40,304 bases of DNA from Lacticaseibacillus yichunensis (GCF_003946405.1 NZ_RHOG01000027.1:1-40304); one strand, 5' to 3'; positions 1 to 7,460 are shown, counted from the first letter of the stretch. Program-made: numbers and translations. Notes: generated from the letters alone by a model not told the origin.

Positions 1-77
1 CGAACACAGAAGTTAAGCTTCTCTACGCCGAGAGTAGTTGGTGGGTAACTGCCTGCGAGGGTAGGAAGCCGCCGCGC
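1..77 (+). rRNA. 5S ribosomal RNA, 3' part
   Basis: The window opens inside a 5S rRNA. The block around CGAACACAGAAGTTAAGC and the later AGTAGTTGGTGGG and TGCGAGGGTAGGAAGC stretches are the conserved 3' two thirds of Firmicute 5S RNA. The 5' end lies outside the window. The 3' end is estimated at the GCCGCGC that would pair with the missing 5' strand. A tRNA-Asn follows after five bases, the usual end of an rRNA operon in lactobacilli. Confidence 0.93.
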
Positions 78-82
78 TTTAT

Positions 83-155
83 TCCGGTTTAGCTCAGTTG
101 GTAGAGCACCTGACTGTTAATCAGGTTGTCGTCAGTTCGAGCCTGACAACCGGAG
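83..155 (+). tRNA. tRNA-Asn (GTT)
   Basis: A full cloverleaf can be drawn. The acceptor strands TCCGGTT (83-89) and AACCGGA (148-154) pair, the D-arm is AGCTCAGTTGGTAGAGC, the anticodon stem CCTGA/TCAGG encloses a loop with GTT, and the T-arm carries TTCGAGC. The CCA end is not encoded. It sits directly after 5S rRNA and before a terminator, so it is probably the last gene of the rRNA transcript. Confidence 0.96.
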
Positions 156-162
156 CTAACAA

Positions 163-189
163 AGTCAGCCTTTCGAGGTTGGCTTTTTT
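163..189 (+). terminator. rho-independent terminator of the rRNA/tRNA-Asn operon
   Basis: A nine-pair stem (163-171 with 176-184, including G-T pairs) closes a TTCG loop and runs into six T residues. It lies eight bases after tRNA-Asn. Confidence 0.88.
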
Positions 190-412
190 GTTTGCAAATT
201 TTCACTGCAGATGATCCGGGTGAAGGCGCATCGAACAGAAATTGATGCAGGCAACGAAACCGGCGTTACCGAATGCCATTGTTCTGAGGCTAAAGACTAG
301 CATCAGAAGCACGCTCATTGGGAAAGGATTACGAGCGCCCAGCCGGTGTGGGCTGAAACACACGTTGCAGTTGTGGATCGAAGAGTCCTGTTGTCTACAA
401 GACAGAAGCATG

Positions 413-460
413 CCAAACAAAAAGTGCCCCGAATGCTGATCAATCAACATTCGGGGCACT
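413..460 (-). terminator. rho-independent terminator of tRNA-Thr
   Basis: Perfect 13-base arms (423-435 and 448-460, AGTGCCCCGAATG type) enclose a 12-base loop. Read on the minus strand the hairpin ends in a T-run (plus-strand AAAAA at 419-423). It lies just downstream of the minus-strand tRNA-Thr. The 223 bases between this and the rRNA terminator hold nothing I can recognise. Confidence 0.88.
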
Positions 461-477
461 CATGGGAAAAACTCTGC

Positions 478-550
478 TGCCGGCTAAAGGACTCGAACCT
501 TCGACCCTCGGTTTACGATACCGATGCTCTACCAACTGAGCTAAGCCGGC
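478..550 (-). tRNA. tRNA-Thr (CGT)
   Basis: On the minus strand the acceptor strands GCCGGCT and AGCCGGC pair (plus 544-550 and 479-485). The D-arm is AGCTCAGTTGGTAGAGC and the T-loop contains GGTTCGAGTCC. The anticodon stem TCGGT/ACCGA closes the loop ATCGTAA, giving anticodon CGT, which reads ACG. It is transcribed toward the rRNA operon and has its own promoter and terminator. Confidence 0.94.
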
Positions 551-576
551 ATTTCGTTGTCGCAACAACAAGAATG

Positions 577-605
577 ATTATACAGGAATCTCAAAATGCT
601 GTAAA
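577..605 (-). promoter_or_regulatory. promoter of tRNA-Thr
   Basis: On the minus strand, TTTACA (plus 600-605) and a perfect TATAAT (plus 577-582) are 17 bases apart. Transcription would start about 20 bases before the tRNA. Confidence 0.8.
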
Positions 606-1034
606 GGCCTTTTTGAGGGCGTTTTGCGCGTGTGGGTCAGGCTTTTTAGTTCCATGAGAAAAGCAGCGTTGTCGGACGAGTACGCCAGGCTTTTCAGTTG
701 ATTTCATTATTAGAAAAGCCCGGTAACACATGGCCGGCTGTCGCCTTTGTGATACTATAAAAACGGAAGCGGCCACCTTTTCAGAAACACATCGTGAATG
801 CGACAACCTCTGTTGAGGAAAAGTGTGCGTTCAAGGCGATGTAGACCACATGCGCGTTTTTCTTGCGTAGCCGGTCAACCAGTCAACGAGACGCCAGTTA
901 AAAACAATTTTTTGCGCAACCAGAGACTGGAAGGGTCTGCGTAATCTATCAAGCACAGTAGATAAGCCCAAGGCCAACTTGGGCGGGCACAAATACGATG
1001 CCTGATGCAGGGCATCATTTCTGGGGGAGAGATC
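606..1034. other. long intergenic region before the nuclease gene
   Basis: About 430 bases without a convincing gene. A possible extended -10 (TGATACTAT, 750-758) lies in it, without a clear -35. A 6-bp inverted repeat (GATGCC 997-1002 with GGCATC 1011-1016) sits just before the nuclease ribosome binding site and could form a small hairpin in the leader. Short open frames on both strands lack good start signals and protein-like composition. Confidence 0.5.
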
Positions 1035-1862
1035 ATGGCAAAACGGGGTAAAGGGCGGCAGAATTCAATACTTGGACTGGCAGTGGTCATCATCATGGCG
1101 TTGGTCGGCGGCGGGGCGCACCTTCTGAATTCGGGCGGGTCGCAAAATGCCGCACCGGCCGGCACGACTGCGACTACAGGGCAAACGCAGAACCGAAGCG
1201 ATAAAGAGGAGTACGCTTACCTCGCCAAACTCGATTATCAAAATAATAGTGAGCCGGTGATCGAGCTCGCAAAGAATAAGAGCGGCCTTGACGCTGCCAC
1301 CTGGAATGGGCCGCGCATTGTGTATGGAAATCTCGATCAACTCAACCGGACAACGACGAATATCGGCTATCTAAACCGGCAGACACTGATCAAGTCTGCC
1401 GGTCGGCCCCGCCAGACGTGGCAGCCAACGGGATGGCATAATCGAACCAGCTATGTCGATGGCAAGCAGGTCAATCGACAGAACCGCGGGCATCTGATCG
1501 CCTACACGCTTTCAGGCAACCTGAACAACGACGGGCAATACGCGTCTGGTAACATGGGCTCTAGTGATAATCCGAAAAATCTTGCCAGCCAGACCGAATA
1601 CGCGAATCAGGTCCTAATGCAACCCTATGAGCAACAGGCACGCGATGCAATCGCCAGTGGGGAGAAGTTGATTTATGAGGTCACCACGGTCTTTCGCGGC
1701 AACGAGCTCATGCCGCGTGGTTACTGGCTGCGTGCCTTGACGACAGATGGCGACCTCGATTTCAATGTGTATATTTTCAACGTGCAAAATGGTATCCGGT
1801 ATGACTATGCGACAGGGCGCAGCGTGGTGGATAACAAGGTCGTCGTCAAAGAGGAGGACTAG
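1035..1862 (+). CDS. membrane-anchored DNA/RNA non-specific endonuclease (EndA-like)
   Basis: The 275-residue protein has a basic N-terminus, one hydrophobic segment (about residues 13-29) and then an Ala/Thr/Gln-rich linker, so it is probably anchored in the membrane with the enzyme outside. The C-terminal domain carries NRGHLIAYTLSG, with His153 as the expected general base of the beta-beta-alpha metal nuclease family, which has DRGH in most members. The Asn-rich stretch NLNNDGQ/NMGSSDNPKNL beyond it would supply the metal ligand. Streptococcal EndA has this architecture and degrades DNA at the cell surface during uptake or nutrient scavenging; use in this organism is inferred. ATG at 1035 was chosen over one 30 bases upstream because GGGGGAG precedes it at a good distance. 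It is a single gene with a terminator downstream. Confidence 0.88.
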   Translation: MAKRGKGRQNSILGLAVVIIMALVGGGAHLLNSGGSQNAAPAGTTATTGQTQNRSDKEEYAYLAKLDYQNNSEPVIELAKNKSGLDAATWNGPRIVYGNLDQLNRTTTNIGYLNRQTLIKSAGRPRQTWQPTGWHNRTSYVDGKQVNRQNRGHLIAYTLSGNLNNDGQYASGNMGSSDNPKNLASQTEYANQVLMQPYEQQARDAIASGEKLIYEVTTVFRGNELMPRGYWLRALTTDGDLDFNVYIFNVQNGIRYDYATGRSVVDNKVVVKEED

Positions 1863-2013
1863 CAAGCCAATCGCATACGCGGACTGCGACGCTCATTTTT
1901 CTTGGCCTTATCTAGAGGCCATCTTGAACACGACCGGGTAACCCGTCAAGTATGCCGCAAAGGCCCAGCGCACCGGTGACACAGCAGCCATTGACCACCC
2001 TTGGACCACCCTT

Positions 2014-2044
2014 GCTCCCGAAGTGGTACTTCGGGAGCTTTTTT
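2014..2044 (+). terminator. rho-independent terminator after the nuclease gene
   Basis: Ten-base perfect arms GCTCCCGAAG (2014-2023) and CTTCGGGAGC (2029-2038) enclose a five-base loop and are followed by six T residues. It lies 150 bases past the nuclease stop; that gap shows no other feature. Confidence 0.9.
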
Positions 2045-2110
2045 CATCTCTGCGGCAAGCAAAAAACGCGCCAGCCGACTCGACCGGACGCGTTTATCGC
2101 CACTACTGCG

Positions 2111-2515
2111 TTAGTTTTTGAACCGCAACTTCGGCAGATCGACATGCGGCACATCCTTGAGATGTTGCCAAAAGATTAAGTCGATGCTGTGGTCGGGGTA
2201 GGTGTAATAATCGACTTTCATTTCAGTCAGGTCTTTTTGCATGACTGCGAAATACAGCGGTCGCGGGGCGTCCTCGAGTCCTGCGGTGATCACGAAGATG
2301 TATTTGACCATTTGTTCAAATAGCGGTTGCGTGAGCCCGACTTCCTGGACGAACGCCATATCGACGTAACTGATCTCATCGGTGTCGCGGACGAGCCCGA
2401 TGTGTGAAACGGGAAAGCCGCCATAATTGCCTTGACGATCGATGTACCACACCAAGTGTTTGACTTGGCGGATGTCAAATGCGGGTTTATGAAACATAAG
2501 GTGCCAAAGCGCCAA
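2111..2515 (-). CDS. hypothetical protein, 134 residues
   Basis: I do not recognise this family. The protein is soluble-looking, rich in aromatic residues and His/Asp, without a signal peptide or membrane segment, and has a mixed alpha/beta character (for example DLTEMKVDYYTYPDHSIDL near the C-terminus). The start is uncertain: AAAGGAG on the minus strand (about 2527-2533) lies 11 bases before a TTG at 2515, a slightly long gap, and the next in-frame ATG is six codons further in. It is divergent from the lipoprotein gene at 2570, with 54 bases between. There is no clear own terminator. The frame is open for its full length and coding bias looks normal, so I think it is real, but its role is unknown. 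Confidence 0.62.
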   Translation of the reverse strand: MALWHLMFHKPAFDIRQVKHLVWYIDRQGNYGGFPVSHIGLVRDTDEISYVDMAFVQEVGLTQPLFEQMVKYIFVITAGLEDAPRPLYFAVMQKDLTEMKVDYYTYPDHSIDLIFWQHLKDVPHVDLPKLRFKN

Positions 2516-2537
2516 AACGAGGTCATCTCCTTTGGTG

Positions 2538-2543
2538 TATAAT
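2538..2543 (+). promoter_or_regulatory. -10 box of the lipoprotein gene
   Basis: A perfect TATAAT lies 26 bases before the ATG at 2570 in the short gap between divergent genes. No good -35 is seen at the usual distance (2515-2520 is AAAACG). Confidence 0.45.
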
Positions 2544-2569
2544 CGACTTCATATGAGCGGAGGGATCAC

Positions 2570-3079
2570 ATGCAACAAATAAAACGCGCCGCGCTGGTGC
2601 TGACCCTGATCTTAGGATTGGGCGCCTGTAGCGCAAACACGACTCAGCAGTCGGCTGAAAGTAGTTCTAGTAGCAGTTCGACGAAGGTGGTCGTCACTAA
2701 GAAAAAGTATACCAGAAATGAGCTCGAGCAGCGTTTCGACTCAACGGCTCAGGCGGTGATCGATCCGATCACCGCTGCGGCGGATGGCAAGGGCGGCCAA
2801 CAAGTCAATGACTTGGCGAAACAGAGTCAGCAGACGCTTGCCACCACGCGCGCCCAGCTTGAAGGCAATCAGACTGAGCCTGCGCTGACCAAGACCTTGA
2901 TCGAGTATGTCAAACTCAGCAATGACGCCCTGGCGAAAATGCAGGGGAAAAGCCAAAGCGCGTATGATAAGGCGATCAAAAAATTTGTCGATCAGACAAG
3001 CGCGATTGCCAAAAAGCATTTCAATAATCGGCTACCACAAGCCTTCAAAGATTATTATAAGCAACGGAACGGCAAATAG
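2570..3079 (+). CDS. putative lipoprotein, 169 residues
   Basis: The N-terminus is a type II signal peptide: MQQIKR, a hydrophobic stretch, then lipobox L17-G18-A19-C20. A run of about ten Ser residues (near 30-37) forms a flexible spacer, and the rest is a charged, probably helical domain with many Gln, Lys and Ala. The mature protein should be tethered to the outer face of the membrane by lipid on Cys20. I do not recognise the domain and give no function. ATG at 2570 has GGAGGG five bases upstream. It stands alone, ending at a terminator. Confidence 0.82.
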   Translation: MQQIKRAALVLTLILGLGACSANTTQQSAESSSSSSSTKVVVTKKKYTRNELEQRFDSTAQAVIDPITAAADGKGGQQVNDLAKQSQQTLATTRAQLEGNQTEPALTKTLIEYVKLSNDALAKMQGKSQSAYDKAIKKFVDQTSAIAKKHFNNRLPQAFKDYYKQRNGK

Positions 3080-3087
3080 CCGCAGGG

Positions 3088-3126
3088 GCCAGTCAGTGAT
3101 CACGACAATCACCGACTGGCTTTTTT
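3088..3126 (+). terminator. rho-independent terminator after the lipoprotein gene
   Basis: Arms GCCAGTCAGTGA and TCACCGACTGGC pair with one mismatch around a nine-base loop and end in six T residues, nine bases after the stop codon. Confidence 0.88.
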
Positions 3127-3208
3127 GATTAAAAATGAAGAAACGTTTGGTTGAGATTAGAGTTCTCTTTTGATAGCGGTTGTTAAATGGCAATAAAACT
3201 CATGTAAA

Positions 3209-3237
3209 TTGCGGTCCCAGTGAAATGCGGCTATAAT
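3209..3237 (+). promoter_or_regulatory. promoter of the peptide transporter gene
   Basis: TTGCGG (3209-3214) and TATAAT (3232-3237) are separated by 17 bases and lie 60 bases before the chosen start. The -35 matches the consensus only in its first half. Confidence 0.6.
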
Positions 3238-3296
3238 TTTAACATGTGTTTTTTAAGGAAAATCCGGTGCTAAGGCATCTTAGAATGGAGCTTCTC

Positions 3297-4763
3297 ATGT
3301 CTAAACAATCGCCAAAAAAGTTCATGGGCCATCCGCGCGGCCTCTTGACCCTGTCGCTCACTGAATTCTGGGAACGGTTCAGTTACTACGGCATGCGTAC
3401 CATCTTGATCTATTACATCTACTACGCCGTCAGCGAAGGGGGCCTCGGGTTTGATAAGCCGACCGCCTTGTCGATCATGTCGATCTACGGCTCGCTGGTT
3501 TATCTGGCCAGCACGATCGGCGGGTTTGTCTCTGATCGTCTGCTTGGCCCGCGCAAGACTGTCTTTTGGGGCGGTGTGCTGATCATGTTCGGCCACATTG
3601 TGCTTGCTTTGCCGCTAGCCGCAACCGGGTTGTTCGTATCCATCGCGTTGATCGTTTTGGGGACCGGGCTGCTCAAGCCGAACGTCTCGGAAATGGTGGG
3701 CGACCTTTACGCGCCGGAAGATATTCGCCGCGATTCTGGCTTTTCCATTTTCGTGATGGGCATCAACTTCGGCTCACTGTTGGCCCCGCTGATCGTGGCC
3801 TGGGTGCAGGATAAGGTCAATTTTCACGCCGGTTTTTCGCTTGCGGCGATCGGCATGTGTATCGGTTTGATCTATTACGTCTGGTCCGGGAAAAAGACGA
3901 TCAATCCGATCGACAACTTGGCGCCTGATCCATTGCGGCCAGAAGAACTGCGGCCACTACTGAAAAAAGTCGGCCTGGGCCTGGCTGCGCTGGTGGTCGT
4001 GCTGGCGGCGATGGCAGGGCTTCACGGCTTGACCATCGAAAATGTGATTCTACTGATCACAATCATCGCCGTGGCCGTGCCGGTCGTTTATTTTGTGATG
4101 ATGCTGACCAGTCCAAAGGTGACAAAAGTCGAACGCTCGCGGGTCTGGGCCTATGTGCCGCTGTTCATCGCGGCGGTGATCTTCTGGGCGATCGAAGAGC
4201 AAGGCTCGGCGGTCCTCGCCACGTTTGCGAACACCCAGGTGCGGCTGAACATTGGCAGTTTCCACATTCTGCCAGGTTGGTTCCAGATGCTCAACCCATT
4301 TTTCATTCTCGTGTATGGCCCGCTGTTTGCGCTGCTGTGGGTGCGGCTTGGCAAGCGCCAGCCCAGCTCGCCGAAAAAATTCGTCTACGGCTTGATCTTC
4401 ACCGCCTTGTCGTATCTGGTGATGGTCGCGCCAGTCGCGCTATTTGGTCCCTATGAAAAAGTCTCGCCGCTGTGGCTAGTGCTGTCCTGGGCGATCGTCG
4501 AGGTCGCTGAAATGTTGATCTCGCCAGTCGGCCTGTCCGTCACCACGAAGCTTGCGCCCAAAGCCTTTTCCTCGCAGATGATGAGCATGTGGTTCCTCGC
4601 CGATGCGGCCGGGCAGGCGGTGAACGCGCAGATCGTTCGCTGGTACACGCCGCAAACGGAGATCGCCTATTTTGCCGTGATCGCCATTGTGACAGCCGTC
4701 TTCGCGGTTGTGCTGTGGCTCTTGTCGCCGCGCATTGAAAAATTAATGGCCGGCGTCAATTAA
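3297..4763 (+). CDS. dtpT: POT-family proton-coupled di-/tripeptide transporter
   Basis: The 488-residue, very hydrophobic protein has about 14 membrane segments, the usual size of bacterial POT (PTR2) transporters. It shows EFWERFSYYGMR in helix 1, the ExxERFxYYG motif whose Glu and Arg take part in proton coupling, GGFVSDRLLGPRKTVFWGG (first PTR2 signature) and FVMGINFGSLLAPL (second signature). These identify the family firmly; specificity for di- and tripeptides rather than other peptides is the common one in lactic acid bacteria such as Lactococcus DtpT. The start at 3297 is set by ATGGAG seven bases upstream; an in-frame ATG 17 codons earlier lacks a ribosome binding site. A single-gene unit with a promoter upstream. 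Confidence 0.95.
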   Translation: MSKQSPKKFMGHPRGLLTLSLTEFWERFSYYGMRTILIYYIYYAVSEGGLGFDKPTALSIMSIYGSLVYLASTIGGFVSDRLLGPRKTVFWGGVLIMFGHIVLALPLAATGLFVSIALIVLGTGLLKPNVSEMVGDLYAPEDIRRDSGFSIFVMGINFGSLLAPLIVAWVQDKVNFHAGFSLAAIGMCIGLIYYVWSGKKTINPIDNLAPDPLRPEELRPLLKKVGLGLAALVVVLAAMAGLHGLTIENVILLITIIAVAVPVVYFVMMLTSPKVTKVERSRVWAYVPLFIAAVIFWAIEEQGSAVLATFANTQVRLNIGSFHILPGWFQMLNPFFILVYGPLFALLWVRLGKRQPSSPKKFVYGLIFTALSYLVMVAPVALFGPYEKVSPLWLVLSWAIVEVAEMLISPVGLSVTTKLAPKAFSSQMMSMWFLADAAGQAVNAQIVRWYTPQTEIAYFAVIAIVTAVFAVVLWLLSPRIEKLMAGVN

Positions 4764-4828
4764 CATCGCTGGTCGCCGCCTCGCTGTCGTGTTAGAATGA
4801 CGGTACTTTTACCAAGGAGGCGGCGGGC

Positions 4829-5638
4829 ATGCGTATTGCGATCAGCGTCGATGATCATCTCGATATCAACAAAGTCGACGAACATGAGCTGATTCCGCGC
4901 CAGGCGGAACTGCTGGTCAAGCGAGGGGTCGCCCTGTATCTCAATGCAGGGGATACCTACAACGATTTTGGCAAGACGCTGGCCTATTTTCGCCGGCTGC
5001 AAGAAGCACTTGGCACCGCCGCGCAGGTCCGGTTCATCGCGGGCAACCACGACCTGGTGAACGGCATTTCCTATGAAGAGGCGCAATCGGACGTCGACCC
5101 GCTTTATCTGCATGAAAAAACGCTGCGCATTCCGGGCAACGAGACCGTCGTGATCGGCAATAATGGGTGGTATGATTATTCCCTTGCCGAACCCCCGCAG
5201 CGCAGCGATGCCGCCTATGCCACCTGGAAGCGGGCCTACTGGATCGATGGCCAGATTCCCCAGCCGGTAAGCGACCGTGAGCGCATGGCGCGGGTGCTGG
5301 CCACGACTGAGCAAGCGCTGCTCGCCGCTCAAGGAAAAAGGGTGCTGTATCTCACGCATTTTGTCCCGCATCCCGCGTATATCTATTTCACCGGGCATCG
5401 CATGTGGCAAATGGCGACCGCGTTGATGGGGTCCGCGCAGCTCGGCGCCTTGCTTGCGCGATATGGTGTGTGGGCGGCGGCGTTTGGTCATTTACACAAG
5501 CGCGATACGCCTTGGCAGCTGGATGGCGTCACTTATTATCACCAACCGGTCGGCTATGGCATGCGACGCCGGTTTGAGTGGCAAAGCCATGACTTCTTCA
5601 CGGAATGGGAAAAGACGCTGGTGGTGTTGGATGTGTAA
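4829..5638 (+). CDS. metallophosphoesterase (calcineurin-like)
   Basis: The 269-residue cytoplasmic protein has the metal-binding motifs of the calcineurin-like phosphoesterase fold in order: Asp8-Asp9-His10 near the start (D-x-H), GD at Gly41-Asp42, GNHD at 72-75, a His in LTHFVPH (about 174-176) and GHLH at 220-223. These build a two-metal site that cleaves phosphomonoesters or diesters. The substrate cannot be told from sequence; homologues in lactobacilli are annotated only as metallophosphoesterases. ATG at 4829 follows AAGGAGG. No strong promoter was found in the 65 bases after dtpT, so readthrough from dtpT is possible. Confidence 0.88.
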   Translation: MRIAISVDDHLDINKVDEHELIPRQAELLVKRGVALYLNAGDTYNDFGKTLAYFRRLQEALGTAAQVRFIAGNHDLVNGISYEEAQSDVDPLYLHEKTLRIPGNETVVIGNNGWYDYSLAEPPQRSDAAYATWKRAYWIDGQIPQPVSDRERMARVLATTEQALLAAQGKRVLYLTHFVPHPAYIYFTGHRMWQMATALMGSAQLGALLARYGVWAAAFGHLHKRDTPWQLDGVTYYHQPVGYGMRRRFEWQSHDFFTEWEKTLVVLDV

Positions 5639-5691
5639 GGCTGCAAGGCCCAGTCACGTTGGCATCTTGCAACCTTCTTCCCAAATAGTTT

Positions 5692-5760
5692 GGCTCCGCC
5701 GAGCGGGTAGGGACATCTAGACCTAGTCCCGCCTAAGTACTCGGCGCCGCAGCCTTGTTC
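5692..5760 (+). terminator. long imperfect hairpin, possible terminator
   Basis: Nested arms pair: GGCT (5692-5695) with AGCC (5751-5754), CGCCGAG (5697-5703) with CTCGGCG (5740-5746), GCGGG (5703-5707) with CCCGC (5728-5732), and TAGG with CCTA. A T-rich stretch (TTGTTCTTTC) follows. It may end the phosphoesterase transcript, but the T-run is broken, so the role is uncertain. Confidence 0.45.
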
Positions 5761-5766
5761 TTTCTA

Positions 5767-5795
5767 TTGATTCTTTCGTGAAATCCCTGTACACT
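5767..5795 (+). promoter_or_regulatory. promoter of tRNA-Tyr
   Basis: TTGATT (5767-5772) and TACACT (5790-5795) are 17 bases apart and end 27 bases before the tRNA. Confidence 0.65.
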
Positions 5796-5822
5796 GATTA
5801 ACGTTGACTTAGGTCACGTTTT

Positions 5823-5903
5823 GGAGGATTAGCGAAGAGGCTAAACGCGACGGACTGTAAATCCGTTCCTTCGGGTTCCTAGGTTCGAATCCTAGATCCT
5901 CCA
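5823..5903 (+). tRNA. tRNA-Tyr (GTA)
   Basis: An 81-base class II tRNA with a long variable arm (TTCCTTCGGGTT region). Acceptor strands GGAGGAT (5823-5829) and ATCCTCC (5896-5902) pair, the anticodon loop contains CTGTAAA giving GTA, and the T-loop is GGTTCGAATCC. CCA is not encoded. It stands alone between promoter and terminator. Confidence 0.95.
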
Positions 5904-5907
5904 TCGT

Positions 5908-5933
5908 AGCGAATGCATCTGCATTCGCTTTTT
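5908..5933 (+). terminator. rho-independent terminator of tRNA-Tyr
   Basis: Perfect arms AGCGAATGCA (5908-5917) and TGCATTCGCT (5920-5929) are followed by five T residues, four bases after the tRNA. Confidence 0.88.
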
Positions 5934-5956
5934 CTATATGCTCACCCGATTCGCTT

Positions 5957-6478
5957 TTGGCTCAGTGCCAAGGCAGGAGGCTCGCTATCAACTGGCAATC
6001 GCAGCGCGTTAAGGCAAAACTCAAAGAGATCATTTTCTATCTCGTCTTTGGCGGGCTCACGACCCTCGTCAACATCGCGGCCTTTTGGCTTGGGACAAAC
6101 TGGCTGCACTGGTATTACCTGGTGGCGAATCTGGTTGCCTGGGTGCTATCTGTCTGGTTCGCGTTTGAGACCAATCGCCGCTGGGTCTTCACGGGAAGCG
6201 TTGCGCAAAAAGAATCCACGTCGATTCAACTTTGCCGGTTTTTTCTTGCCCGAGGCGTCTCACTTGTCATCGATATGGGGTGTATGATTGGGCTTGTTCA
6301 AGGCATTCGGACAAGTGACCTCACCGCGAAGCTTGTGACCCAGGTCATCGTGGTGATTCTCAATTATTTACTCAGTGTCCATTTTGTGTTCGGCGCGTCC
6401 CCAAAGCAGTCGAGCCAGGAAGAAAGGAGCCGATCAGATGCGCAAAACGATCGCGATCATCATCCCATGTCGAAATGA
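5957..6478 (+). CDS. GtrA-family membrane protein
   Basis: A protein of up to 173 residues with four membrane segments, the GtrA/DPMS-like fold: the first helix carries FYLVFGGLTTLVNIAAFW, the typical N-terminal GtrA signature. GtrA proteins work with GtrB-type glycosyltransferases in moving polyprenyl-phosphate-linked sugars across the membrane for decoration of teichoic acids or polysaccharides. The start is unclear: TTG at 5957 has no ribosome binding site, while a perfect AGGAGG (5975-5980) points six bases on to the in-frame codon ATC at 5987 (giving 163 residues). The 3' end overlaps the following glycosyltransferase gene by 41 bases, so the two are translationally coupled. Confidence 0.88.
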   Translation: MAQCQGRRLAINWQSQRVKAKLKEIIFYLVFGGLTTLVNIAAFWLGTNWLHWYYLVANLVAWVLSVWFAFETNRRWVFTGSVAQKESTSIQLCRFFLARGVSLVIDMGCMIGLVQGIRTSDLTAKLVTQVIVVILNYLLSVHFVFGASPKQSSQEERSRSDAQNDRDHHPMSK

Positions 6479-7361
6479 AGAGGAAAACGTGCCGCTGATC
6501 TACCGCGCCGTTTCTGACGTGTTTCAAACGCGTCAGGAACAGCCGCTTTTTTGGTTCATCAATGATGGCTCGACCGATGCGACTCTCGCTGCGATTCATC
6601 AGTTGCAGGCCAGCGATGAGGCAGTCCACTATATCGATTTTTCCCGGAGTTTTGGCAAGGAAGCCGCGATGTATGCGGGCTTGTGCAACGCGAAGGCCGA
6701 CCTGTATACGATCATGGATGCCGATCTCCAGGACCCGCCGGAAATGTTGCCCAAGATGATCGCCGGTATCGAGGCGGGGTACGACATGGTGGGTGCCCAG
6801 CGCGTGGACCGCACCGGTGAGCCGAAGATCCGCTCGTTTTTCAGTAATCTCTTTTACCGGATCATCAACCGCCTGTCTGCGACGCAGATCGTGCCTGGCG
6901 CCCGGGACTTTCGCGTGATGACGCCCGCGGTTGTGGCCGCCATTTTGTCGCTGGCGGAGCGCAACCGCTTTTCCAAGGGCATCTTTGCCTGGGTCGGCTT
7001 TCGGACACAATACATTCCGTATCAAAATGTGGCTCGCAAGCACGGCGAATCCTCCTGGTCGTTTCGCAGCCTGTTTCGCTATTCGATCGATGGGTTGATC
7101 GATTTTTCGGAGGCGCCTTTGACCTTTGTGTCTTGGATCGGGTTCGCCAGCTTTATTGGGGCAGGCATCGCGCTCTTGTTTATCGTCATTCGGGCGCTTC
7201 TGTTCGGTGACCCGACGCCTGGCTGGCCGTCCATGGTCTCGATCTTCTTGATGATTGGCGGTCTGCAGCTGTTTGCGCTGGGCATCGTCGGCCGGTATAT
7301 CGGGAAGATCTACCTTGAGACGAAGCAGCGGCCGTTGTATATTGCGCGAGAGATCAAATAA
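6438..7361 (+). CDS. GtrB-like glycosyltransferase, family 2 (polyprenyl-phosphate glycosyltransferase)
   Basis: The 307-residue protein opens with a GT-A domain: IIIPCRNEEENVP, the nucleotide-sugar site FINDGSTD, and MDADLQDPPEMLP with the catalytic Asp-rich motif shared by bacterial GtrB and dolichol-phosphate mannose synthases. Two membrane helices follow near the C-terminus (about residues 232-258 and 270-290), as in GtrB. It should load a sugar from UDP- or GDP-sugar onto undecaprenyl phosphate on the cytoplasmic face; GalU in this window could supply UDP-glucose. ATG at 6438 follows GAAAGGAG and lies inside the end of the GtrA gene. The third component of such systems, a membrane GT-C transferase, is not adjacent. 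Confidence 0.9.
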   Translation: MRKTIAIIIPCRNEEENVPLIYRAVSDVFQTRQEQPLFWFINDGSTDATLAAIHQLQASDEAVHYIDFSRSFGKEAAMYAGLCNAKADLYTIMDADLQDPPEMLPKMIAGIEAGYDMVGAQRVDRTGEPKIRSFFSNLFYRIINRLSATQIVPGARDFRVMTPAVVAAILSLAERNRFSKGIFAWVGFRTQYIPYQNVARKHGESSWSFRSLFRYSIDGLIDFSEAPLTFVSWIGFASFIGAGIALLFIVIRALLFGDPTPGWPSMVSIFLMIGGLQLFALGIVGRYIGKIYLETKQRPLYIAREIK

Positions 7362-7377
7362 CTGCCGGCTTTATATT

Positions 7378-7406
7378 TTGAACTGGTAAATTGGTTCATC
7401 TATAAT
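7378..7406 (+). promoter_or_regulatory. promoter of the two GW-module wall protein genes
   Basis: TTGAAC (7378-7383) and TATAAT (7401-7406) are 17 bases apart, 54 bases before the ATG at 7461. No terminator separates the next two genes, so it probably serves both. Confidence 0.72.
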
Positions 7407-7460
7407 ACGGGTATCCGCAGCAAAAGTAAGACAATTGGGTTGTTACAAGGGGAAGCAAAT

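Noticed and set aside
591-806. A 71-residue minus-strand open frame
   Set aside because: No ribosome binding site, composition unlike a protein, and it overlaps the tRNA-Thr promoter.
825-947. Short plus-strand open frame beginning at GTG after GAGGAA, in the gap before the nuclease gene
   Set aside because: Only about 40 codons, unusual composition rich in Arg and Cys, and no promoter fitted to it. It is probably chance.
5639-5822. Possible T-box leader before tRNA-Tyr
   Set aside because: There is no T-box AGGGTGGNACCGCG sequence, and what follows is a tRNA gene and not an aminoacyl-tRNA synthetase.
5823-5933. tRNA-Tyr as an integration site of a mobile element
   Set aside because: No integrase gene and no repeated copy of the tRNA 3' end were seen in the window.
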